From Prevotella sp. UBA2725 (GTDB taxonomy: Bacteria; Bacteroidota; Bacteroidia; Bacteroidales; Bacteroidaceae): a stretch of DNA of 14,228 nt. The notes below the pieces were generated by a model. The model was not told where the DNA came from. It did not search any database and was given only the letters and a program-made list of their open reading frames with translations. A program made the translations under genes and the position numbers. This document shows, one piece after another, positions 7,199-13,294 of the stretch; the stretch's first letter is position 1, and the number at the start of each line of letters is the position of its first letter. The stretch lies in the NCBI GenBank assembly GCA_002353825.1, contig DEKJ01000017.1:1-14228 (forward strand), read 5' to 3'.

Positions 7199-7230
7199 CA
7201 AAATTATAGTTTTTCTTTAAAACTTGCAAG
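7199..7230 (-). promoter_or_regulatory. Promoter of the Phe/Tyr leader and operon
   Basis: On the minus strand CTTG (7230-7227), a 20-nt spacer, and TAATTTTG (7206-7199). The -7 box matches TAnnTTTG exactly and the -33 box has one mismatch to TTTG, with correct spacing. Predicted transcription start is near 7190, giving about a 55-nt leader before the leader-peptide ATG. Confidence 0.7.
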
Positions 7231-7238
7231 AAAAATGA

Positions 7239-7252
7239 CGAAAAAATTTTCG
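7239..7252. repeat. Inverted repeat CGAAAA-AA-TTTTCG between divergent promoters
   Basis: A perfect 6-nt inverted repeat with a 2-nt centre lies between the -33 box of the Phe/Tyr promoter and the -7 box of the plus-strand gene at 7290. It could be a small operator shared by both directions, or chance in AT-rich DNA. Confidence 0.35.
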
Positions 7253-7259
7253 AAATGAC

Positions 7260-7267
7260 TAATTTTG
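7260..7267 (+). promoter_or_regulatory. Probable -7 element for the divergent Tyr-rich protein gene
   Basis: TAATTTTG matches TAnnTTTG exactly and lies 22 nt before the ATG at 7290, implying a very short leader. No convincing TTTG is present 19-21 nt upstream, so the promoter is only half supported. Confidence 0.45.
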
Positions 7268-7289
7268 CACGAAAAGAGCAATAAATACC

Positions 7290-8090
7290 ATGAAAAGACA
7301 TATTATAATATCTGTTTTTCTCATTTTTAGCGTTGCTGCCATAGCACAAACAGACCGTACACTGACACGGAGCAACTCGGTGGTGAGGTTCGCACCGGGA
7401 AGTGCACTGCTGCAGACTGACCCTGCTACGGGTATGTCATTTCAGACTGCAGGCTCGCCGTTCATAACAACACCGGCAGGCATCGTTCAATCGGATTATA
7501 AAGATAATTATCAAGATGAGTCAACCAGTAGCACCAGCTCAAACATTGGCTATACACAAAATCTCTCTACTAATAAGAAAGACAGTACAGCTAAAGGTGA
7601 ACTCCACGGCAGCGTAGGCCTCAGTGTCATGGCTGGCTTTGGCAAGGGTGCCCCTAAAGGAGCCGGATTTGCACAGGACATCAACCTCGACTACACCATG
7701 CCGCTTGGCAAACGAGGTTGGCTCACGGTAGGTGGATACATGAATCATCTCAACTGGAGCGGCATGAACTCAACCTCAGCAGGACTTTACGGAGAGCTCG
7801 GCTATCAGTTTGATGACCACTGGTCGGCTTATATCTATGGTCAGAAGAGCCTTGCCAACAGTGGCTATAGCTACCCCTACTATGGGGGCTACTATGGAGG
7901 TTACTATGGCTACGGATATAACGGCTATTACGGCTATGGCTACCCTGGAGGCTACTGGAACGCGGACCGCCTCGGAGCCGCCGTACGCTGGACACCCAAC
8001 AAGAACTTCATGCTTCAGATCTCCGTGGAGAAAGACTGGATGCCACGGCAAGACAACTTCTATTCAAGAAGATACGATTATCAGAGATAA
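7290..8090 (+). CDS. Exported Tyr/Gly-rich envelope protein, probable outer-membrane beta-barrel
   Basis: 266 aa, family not recognised. Residues 1-20 form a clear signal peptide (hydrophobic, ending AIAQ). Residues 21-100 are Ser/Thr-rich and polar. From about 105 the sequence alternates polar and apolar residues with Gly and aromatics (GSVGLSVMAGFG, LTVGGYMNHLNW, AGLYGELGYQF, SAYIYGQKS), as in small outer-membrane beta-barrels. Residues 193-222 are a low-complexity YYGG/YGYG tract with 15 Tyr in 30 residues, probably a surface loop. A final pair of strands follows (LGAAVRWTP, FMLQISVEKDW). It is transcribed divergently from the Phe/Tyr operon and followed by a strong hairpin. Barrel fold and location are inferred from pattern only. 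Confidence 0.75.
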   Translation: MKRHIIISVFLIFSVAAIAQTDRTLTRSNSVVRFAPGSALLQTDPATGMSFQTAGSPFITTPAGIVQSDYKDNYQDESTSSTSSNIGYTQNLSTNKKDSTAKGELHGSVGLSVMAGFGKGAPKGAGFAQDINLDYTMPLGKRGWLTVGGYMNHLNWSGMNSTSAGLYGELGYQFDDHWSAYIYGQKSLANSGYSYPYYGGYYGGYYGYGYNGYYGYGYPGGYWNADRLGAAVRWTPNKNFMLQISVEKDWMPRQDNFYSRRYDYQR

Positions 8091-8108
8091 CAACCTCTAT
8101 TGACCGAT

Positions 8109-8150
8109 GATATAAGCGTAATCGCAATGCGATTACGCTTATATCGTTTT
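8109..8150 (+). terminator. Long hairpin after the Tyr-rich protein gene, probable terminator
   Basis: Two 18-nt arms, 8109-8126 and 8128-8145, are perfectly complementary around one central base, so in RNA the stem would be about 16 bp with a tight loop. TTTT follows at 8147-8150. It lies 19 nt after the stop codon of the upstream gene. The T-run is short, so efficiency is uncertain. Confidence 0.6.
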
Positions 8151-8202
8151 GCGATTACACTTAAATCGAATCGCGATTACAGTGAAATGTAATCGCGATT
8201 GC
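8129..8202 (+). repeat. 22-bp tandem repeat, three units plus a partial fourth, with nested hairpins
   Basis: GCGATTAC begins at 8129, 8151 and 8173, exactly 22 nt apart, and a degenerate GCGATTGC begins at 8195, again 22 nt on. By eye, units 1 and 2 share 17 of 22 bases and units 2 and 3 share 18 of 22. The inverse, GTAATCGC, occurs at 8118-8125 and 8189-8196. Hence unit 3 forms a perfect 13-bp hairpin (8169-8181 with 8188-8200, loop GTGAAA), and unit 2 can form a 6-bp hairpin. The first unit overlaps the terminator stem. There are no spacers, so this is not CRISPR. It lies 120-190 nt upstream of the sigma-factor operon. Confidence 0.75.
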
Positions 8203-8254
8203 TATTTATATATTCCATTTCTACTAACTTATTGTAAAAATCGCGTGTATCTCT

Positions 8255-8333
8255 TTCCATTGTCAATAATCTTTTGTAACTTTACGGAAAAATAGAGACA
8301 CCATTATATATAAGACTATATATGACAATGGAA
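8255..8333 (+). repeat. 11-nt perfect inverted repeat spanning the start codon of the sigma operon
   Basis: TTCCATTGTCA (8255-8265) is the exact reverse complement of TGACAATGGAA (8323-8333). The second arm includes the last two bases of the ATG at 8322 and codons 2-4 of the first gene. The 57-nt interval contains the candidate -7 element. The arms could be paired operators, or an RNA helix hiding the start if transcription begins upstream of 8255. Confidence 0.6.
8277..8284 (+). promoter_or_regulatory. Candidate -7 element upstream of the sigma operon
   Basis: TAACTTTA matches TAnnTTTG at all but the last base, 38 nt before the ATG at 8322. A TTTC (8254-8257) lies 19 nt upstream as a poor -33 box. 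Weak support. Confidence 0.35.
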
Positions 8334-8525
8334 GTAGAAGAATACCGCAACAAGATTTTAGACATCTTGCTCAATGCCAAAGATGACGAGGGTAATGCAC
8401 GGTTAACGGAGAAAGCCGCGCATGACCTCGCAGAGGAGTTCTCCGACCAAGAGCTTCTCGATGGTATGGACTTTAATACGCCTGAAGAGGTAGCTGAGAT
8501 GCTACTCGAGTCAGGACTGGATTAA
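8322..8525 (+). CDS. Small acidic hypothetical protein upstream of a sigma factor
   Basis: 67 aa, family not recognised. It is strongly acidic, has no signal peptide or membrane segment, and should be mostly helical; the second half carries many Glu/Asp residues (EEFSDQELLDGMDFNTPEEV). A second in-frame ATG at 8328 would give a protein shorter by two residues; the first is used here because nothing excludes it. It ends 16 nt before the sigma-factor gene and is almost surely co-transcribed with it. A regulatory role toward the sigma factor is possible from position and charge alone; nothing in the sequence proves it. It is a likely real gene because it fills the space between promoter region and sigma gene in one frame. 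Confidence 0.7.
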   Translation: MTMEVEEYRNKILDILLNAKDDEGNARLTEKAAHDLAEEFSDQELLDGMDFNTPEEVAEMLLESGLD

Positions 8526-8541
8526 CAATAAACATGAAGCT

Positions 8542-9168
8542 ATGGAAAACGATCAGAAGACAATAAACAAGCTCATTCGAGACAATCAGGGCTTTGTCAT
8601 CAGCATCGCACAGCAGTATAAGCATCGTGGTCTGGACATGGATGATCTCATCAGTGAAGGAAACATCGGTATGCTCGCAGCAGCTAAGTCGTTTGATACC
8701 TCTCGTGGAAAGAACTTTGCCACCTACGCCGCTCCTTTCATACGTGATGCTATCGGTAAGGCAATCGAACAATTGGGCGGTATCTACCGCGTGCCTCGCG
8801 ATGCCAACAATCCGACTCTTGAGAAGAAACGTTCGCGTGCACTATCTATCGATGCGCCCGTAGGTGGAAGCAACGAACTGAGTCTCGCCAAGGTCATCCC
8901 CGACCAAACTGCTCCCGACCCAGAGAAGGAACTGCAGAAGAGCATCCTTGAGAATGAGTTGAAATCAATCCTCACCGACCTTCAAGAGCGTGACCGTCAT
9001 GTTGTCCAGCGCTTCTATGGCATCGGTGTAGAGCCTCGTACTATGGCTGAGATCGGTGCTGAAATGGGACTGAAGCGTGAGCGTGTGAGGCAGATCCGCG
9101 ACCATGCCGTAAGAGCTATCGTCAAGAAGACGCACAATGTGAAGTTGAAAGACTATCTGAGGGGCTAA
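8542..9168 (+). CDS. Sigma-70-like RNA polymerase sigma factor lacking most of region 3
   Basis: 208 aa. Region 2 covers about 10-80: DLISEGNIGMLAAAKSFD (35-52) and FATYAAPFIRDAIGKAI (59-75). A short link IYRVPRDANNPTLEKKRSRA (81-100) stands where primary sigma factors have the helical region 3. LSIDAPVGGSNELSLAKVIPD (101-121) resembles the region 3.2 finger. Region 4 covers about 138-195 and ends in the HTH TMAEIGAEMGLKRERVRQI (167-185). The Trp pair of region 2.3 in housekeeping sigma factors (WWIRQAI) is replaced by PFIRDAI, which also changes the 2.4 Gln. The -33-box reader RERVRQI is normal. This is therefore a non-primary, alternative sigma factor. Its stop overlaps the next start (TAATG), implying translational coupling. 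Confidence 0.88.
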   Translation: MENDQKTINKLIRDNQGFVISIAQQYKHRGLDMDDLISEGNIGMLAAAKSFDTSRGKNFATYAAPFIRDAIGKAIEQLGGIYRVPRDANNPTLEKKRSRALSIDAPVGGSNELSLAKVIPDQTAPDPEKELQKSILENELKSILTDLQERDRHVVQRFYGIGVEPRTMAEIGAEMGLKRERVRQIRDHAVRAIVKKTHNVKLKDYLRG

Positions 9169-9722
9169 TGAAATATTTTCTTCTTTCCGACATTCACGGG
9201 TCACTCACCCGACTGAAACAAGTATTGGACATCTACCATAAAGAACAATGCGATATGCTGTTAGTCATGGGAGATATACTTAACTACGGTCCACGCAACG
9301 GACTGCCTGAAGGGCTCGATGCACGCGGGGTAGCCGATGCGTTGAACCCCTTGAAAGACGAGATCGTAGCCGTGCGAGGCAACTGTGACTCAGAGGTAGA
9401 TCAGATGCTCCTCCAATTCCCTATCATGGCAACTTACTCCATGCTCGTAGACGAAGGACGTAAGATCCTGCTCACACACGGACACGTATACAACAAGCAG
9501 ACATTGCCTCCCGGCCATTTCGATGCCGTCATCTATGGTCATACACATCTCTGGGAATTGTCAAGAGTCACCAATGAAGACGGACAGAGTACCGTCATTT
9601 GCAATACTGGCTCCATCACCTTCCCTAAGGGAGGCAAGGAACCGACCTTCGGTATCTTGGGCAATGGAACCATCACGATTCGCAACCTTGACAACCAAGT
9701 GCTTGCGGAAGAAAAGATATAA
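9168..9722 (+). CDS. YfcE-like metallophosphoesterase (phosphodiesterase)
   Basis: 184 aa, the usual length of the YfcE/MJ0936 family. All metal-site motifs of the calcineurin-like fold are present: LLSDIHGS with Asp8 and His10, MGDILNYGPRN with Asp36, VRGNCDS with Asn72, LLTHGHVY with His104, and VIYGHTHLWE with His125 and His127. Family members hydrolyse phosphodiesters such as bis-pNPP with Mn2+, and the natural substrate is usually unknown. It starts inside the sigma-factor stop codon (TAATG overlap, one base), so the two are translated together. This suggests a functional tie, perhaps in nucleotide signalling, but that is inference. Confidence 0.88.
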   Translation: MKYFLLSDIHGSLTRLKQVLDIYHKEQCDMLLVMGDILNYGPRNGLPEGLDARGVADALNPLKDEIVAVRGNCDSEVDQMLLQFPIMATYSMLVDEGRKILLTHGHVYNKQTLPPGHFDAVIYGHTHLWELSRVTNEDGQSTVICNTGSITFPKGGKEPTFGILGNGTITIRNLDNQVLAEEKI

Positions 9723-9773
9723 TAACCTCTCCACCCCAAACATAAAAAATGAACTAACAAAACCAGAAGCATT

Positions 9774-12128
9774 ATGAATAAGATTCTCAAAAAGACCCAG
9801 TTCTCTGAAAAGGTCTATTATCTTGAAGTTGAAGCCCCACTCATTGCAAAGAGTTGCAAGCCGGGTAACTTCATCATCGTCCGTGTGGACAAGCACTCTG
9901 AGCGTGTGCCTTACACCATAGCCAAGAGTGACCCTAAGGCGGGTACATTAGGACTCGTCATTCAGGAGGTGGGTCTCTCCTCTACCAAGCTCTGCGAGCT
10001 GCCGGAAGGCGCCTATGTCCAGGACATCGTCGGTCCGCTCGGTACGCCTTCAAAGATTGAGAAATATGGTACCGTGGTATGTGCTGGAGGTGGCATTGGT
10101 ATTGCTGCTATCCTTCCTATCCTAACAGCACTTCATAATGCAGGAAACAAAGTTATCTCTGTCCTTGCTGGAAGAACCAAGAACCTCATTATCATGGAGG
10201 ACGACGTCAGAGCCAACAGTGATGAGGTCATCATCATGACCGACGATGGCTCGTATGGACAGAAAGGAGTCGTCACCGTGGGTGTAGAGGAAGTTATCAA
10301 ACGCGAGCATGTGGACAAGGTCCTTGCCATTGGTCCTCCAATGATGATGAAGTTCACTTCTCTTCTCGCCAAGAAATATAATATTCCCAACGACGTGTCG
10401 CTCAACACCATCATGGTCGATGGCACGGGTATGTGCGGTGCCTGCCGCCTGACGATTGGTGGCAAGACGCGTTTTGTCTGTATCGATGGCCCGGAATTTA
10501 ACGGCGATGAAGTCGACTGGAATGAGATGACAAGTCGCATGAACACCTTCAAAGGGCTTGAGCGCGAAGAGATGCAGCATTGGGTTGACGAGGGTGAGCC
10601 CGATACGGGGGCAACTCCAGAAGCCAAGAACGACATTGCATCAAGTGAAGAAACCACTGCGACTGCAGCTAAAGAAGGCGACGACGCACTCACTGACCGC
10701 AATGCTCCGTGGCGTGCTGACCTCCGCAAGGCGATGAAACCGAAGGAGCGTATGACTATCAAGCGCGTACAGATGCCGGAGCTTGATCCAGTATACCGTG
10801 CTTCTACACGTACGGAGGAGGTGAACAAAGGTCTCACAAAGGAAATGGCTATCACGGAGGCGCACCGCTGCCTCGACTGCGCCAAGCCGTCGTGTGTCGA
10901 AGGATGTCCAGTTCATATTCAGATTCCCGACTTTATCAAGAATATTGAGCGCGGTAATATCCTCGGAGCAGCAGCAGTATTGCGCCAGACCTCTGCCCTA
11001 CCCGCTGTCTGCGGCCGTGTCTGTCCGCAGGAGAAGCAGTGCGAGAGTAAGTGTATCCACCTGAAGATGAACGAGCCCGCAGTGGCCATCGGCTACCTTG
11101 AGCGCTTCGCCTCAGACTATGAGCGGGAGCATGGTGACGGCAAACTGCCGCAGATGGCACCAGGTAATGGCATCAAGGTAGCAGTAGTAGGAAGCGGCCC
11201 ATCAGGACTAAGCTTTGCCGGTGACATGGTGAAGAAAGGCTTTGAGGTCTATGTCTTCGAGGCACTCCATGAGATTGGCGGTGTGTTGAAATATGGTATT
11301 CCGGAGTTCCGTCTTCCTAACCGCATCGTGGACGCAGAGATTGAGACGCTCCGTCGTGAGGGCGTGCATTTCCAGACTGATACGATCATAGGCAAGACCA
11401 TCACTATTGAAGAACTGAAAGAGGCCGGATTCAAAGGGTTCTTCGTGGGCTCTGGCGCAGGCCTGCCTAACTTCATGGGCATACCTGGCGAGAACCTCAT
11501 CAACGTGATGTCATCTAACGAGTATCTCACGCGTGTGAACCTCATGGATGCAGCTAACCCCGAGACCGATACACCTATTAATATAGGTAAGAAGGTGATC
11601 GTTGTAGGTGGCGGCAATACAGCTATGGACTCCTGCCGTACAGCCAAGCGCCTCGGTGCCGACGTGACCCTCGTCTACCGTCGTTCAGAGAAAGAGATGC
11701 CGGCTCGTCTTGAAGAGGTGAAGCATGCCAAAGAGGAAGGTATCCACTTCCTTACGCTCCACAACCCCAAGGAATATCTTGCTGACGAGCAAGGTCGTGT
11801 ACGCGCTGCAGTGCTTGATGTCATGGAACTCGGTGAGCCCGATGCCTCAGGGCGTCGCCGTCCGGTACCGACAGGTGAGACACAGACTATCGACTGCGAT
11901 CAGGTCATCGTGGCTGTCGGCGTATCGCCTAATCCGCTCGTACCAAAGTCTATCCCCGGGTTGGAACTCGGTCGCAAGAACACCATTGTCGTAGGCGAGG
12001 ACATGCAGTCGTCGAAGCAGAATCTCTATGCCGGTGGCGACATCGTGCGTGGAGGTGCCACGGTAATCCTTGCCATGGGTGATGGCAGGCGTGCAGCAGC
12101 CAACATGGCAAAACAATTGCTTGCATAA
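9774..12128 (+). CDS. NfnA-NfnB fusion: electron-bifurcating NADPH/ferredoxin transhydrogenase-like flavoprotein
   Basis: 784 aa. Residues 1-265 match NfnA (ferredoxin-NADP reductase/DHODH electron-transfer subunit type): flavin-binding RVPYTIA (44-50), nucleotide-binding CAGGGIGIAAILP (103-115), and a [2Fe-2S] site with Cys221, Cys224 and Cys236 plus Asp216 in MVDGTGMCGAC, the three-Cys-one-Asp pattern I recall for Nfn. Residues about 268-312 are an acidic, Ala/Thr/Glu-rich linker. Residues about 315-784 match NfnB/GltD: cysteines 366, 369, 374, 378 and 413, 417, 423, 427 for two [4Fe-4S] clusters, FAD motif VVGSGPSGLS (471-480), NADP motif VVGGGNTAMDS (610-620), and GGDIVRGGATVILAMGDG (754-771). 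Such proteins couple NADH, NADPH and ferredoxin pools. An alternative annotation is DHODH electron-transfer subunit fused to glutamate synthase small subunit, but no gltB or pyrD is nearby. Confidence 0.9.
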   Translation: MNKILKKTQFSEKVYYLEVEAPLIAKSCKPGNFIIVRVDKHSERVPYTIAKSDPKAGTLGLVIQEVGLSSTKLCELPEGAYVQDIVGPLGTPSKIEKYGTVVCAGGGIGIAAILPILTALHNAGNKVISVLAGRTKNLIIMEDDVRANSDEVIIMTDDGSYGQKGVVTVGVEEVIKREHVDKVLAIGPPMMMKFTSLLAKKYNIPNDVSLNTIMVDGTGMCGACRLTIGGKTRFVCIDGPEFNGDEVDWNEMTSRMNTFKGLEREEMQHWVDEGEPDTGATPEAKNDIASSEETTATAAKEGDDALTDRNAPWRADLRKAMKPKERMTIKRVQMPELDPVYRASTRTEEVNKGLTKEMAITEAHRCLDCAKPSCVEGCPVHIQIPDFIKNIERGNILGAAAVLRQTSALPAVCGRVCPQEKQCESKCIHLKMNEPAVAIGYLERFASDYEREHGDGKLPQMAPGNGIKVAVVGSGPSGLSFAGDMVKKGFEVYVFEALHEIGGVLKYGIPEFRLPNRIVDAEIETLRREGVHFQTDTIIGKTITIEELKEAGFKGFFVGSGAGLPNFMGIPGENLINVMSSNEYLTRVNLMDAANPETDTPINIGKKVIVVGGGNTAMDSCRTAKRLGADVTLVYRRSEKEMPARLEEVKHAKEEGIHFLTLHNPKEYLADEQGRVRAAVLDVMELGEPDASGRRRPVPTGETQTIDCDQVIVAVGVSPNPLVPKSIPGLELGRKNTIVVGEDMQSSKQNLYAGGDIVRGGATVILAMGDGRRAAANMAKQLLA

Positions 12129-12144
12129 TAACACTAATAATATA

Positions 12145-13275
12145 ATGAGAAAATATTTTTTTCTAATTTTATTCATTACACTCTCATTTCCTATCGGCTC
12201 CATTGCTCAGCGCAAGAAACCGATAGCAAAAGTGAAGGAGCCACAAGAAGTTCCTTCACAAGGCTTGAAACTCTTTAAGACGATGCTCCCTGCAACGGCA
12301 AAGGTAATGTTCATCGACAGTGTTGTCGTTCCTAAGAGCGACTTCCTTCACCATGTACCCCTCAGCAAGGAGTCGGGAGTCATTCGGACGTCTGATACCC
12401 ATGCCGACTTTCTCAATCAGATGGGTGTCTATGAAAATGAGCTCGGCGTAAGGAGAATCTTTGCAAAAGGCGACTCCGTACAGTCTGAACTGTATACACA
12501 GACTAAACTCGGAGACAACTGGGGAGAGGAAGCACAAATTACCGATTTTAATAATCAACTGTATTACAATCAGAATTATCCTTTCCTTGCTTCAGATGGT
12601 GTCACGCTCTATTTCTCCGCTGAAGGAAGCGAGAGCATGGGTGGAAGAGATATCTTCATGAGTTCGTTTGACTCTGACAAGGCTTCATGGTATAAGCCAC
12701 AGAACCTGGGACTTCCATTCAACTCCACTGCGAACGACTATCTGTTAGCTATCGACGACCTCGATTCGCTCGGATGGCTTGTCACGGACCGCCGTCAGCC
12801 TAAAGGTAAGGTTTGCATCTATACCTTTGTGCCCACAGAGACGCGTCAGAACTTCAACAACGATAATCTCGACGACAAAGAGCTCATGCCCTATGCCCGT
12901 TTGTTGAGTATTAAGTCGACATGGCAATTTGGCGACCGTGAGGCAGCCATGAAGCGTCTGGAAGCTCTGAGAAAGAGAAACCAAGGAAAAGAAAGCAACG
13001 GAAGAGCAATGGCGTTCATTGTCAATGACAATACAGTGATAACTTCTCCGTCGCAGTTCAAAAGCAACAAGAGCCGTGAGCTCTATAAGCAACTTGTTGA
13101 ACTTCATCAGATGGAAGCTTCTACAAAAGCTATTTTAGCTGCTAAGCGCAAAGCTTATCACAATGGAGACAAATCGACTGCCAATGATATCTTAAAAGCA
13201 GAGAAGCAGTTGGAGCAATATCGACAAGACATATCTGATACCGAGAAAAACATTCGCCTAGCAGAATTACAATAA
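12145..13275 (+). CDS. Exported PD40 (TolB-like beta-propeller) protein with C-terminal coiled coil
   Basis: 376 aa from the ATG at 12145. An upstream in-frame ATG at 12070 lies inside the preceding gene and would hide the signal peptide, so it is rejected. Residues 1-21 (MRKYFFLILFITLSFPIGSI) form a signal peptide. PD40 signature at about 145-173: YPFLASDGVTLYFSAEG then GGRDIFMSSF. A second, weaker blade follows (WYKPQNLGLPFNSTANDYLL, then WLVTDRR). Residues 310-376 are highly charged and helical, a probable coiled coil. PD40 proteins of Bacteroidota usually sit in the periplasm or at the outer membrane, often in OmpA-like proteins; no OmpA domain is present here. The gene begins 16 nt after the Nfn fusion. 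Function unknown. Confidence 0.83.
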   Translation: MRKYFFLILFITLSFPIGSIAQRKKPIAKVKEPQEVPSQGLKLFKTMLPATAKVMFIDSVVVPKSDFLHHVPLSKESGVIRTSDTHADFLNQMGVYENELGVRRIFAKGDSVQSELYTQTKLGDNWGEEAQITDFNNQLYYNQNYPFLASDGVTLYFSAEGSESMGGRDIFMSSFDSDKASWYKPQNLGLPFNSTANDYLLAIDDLDSLGWLVTDRRQPKGKVCIYTFVPTETRQNFNNDNLDDKELMPYARLLSIKSTWQFGDREAAMKRLEALRKRNQGKESNGRAMAFIVNDNTVITSPSQFKSNKSRELYKQLVELHQMEASTKAILAAKRKAYHNGDKSTANDILKAEKQLEQYRQDISDTEKNIRLAELQ

Positions 13276-13294
13276 CCAATAAAAACAAACCATT

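Noticed and set aside
7137..7349. Upstream extension of the leader-peptide frame to a 95-aa minus-strand protein
   Set aside because: The extension lies before the predicted promoter and runs antisense into the divergent gene. Its composition is that of AT-rich non-coding DNA; only the last 24 codons make sense.
8109..8202. CRISPR-like repeat array
   Set aside because: The 22-bp units are directly adjacent with no unique spacers, and no cas gene is present.
10133..10885. 250-aa open frame on the minus strand
   Set aside because: It is antisense to the Nfn fusion, is rich in Ser and Arg as shadows usually are, and has no domain.
12070..12144. Earlier in-frame start for the PD40 protein
   Set aside because: It lies within the end of the Nfn-fusion gene and would place 25 polar residues before an evident signal peptide. 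The ATG at 12145 fits much better.
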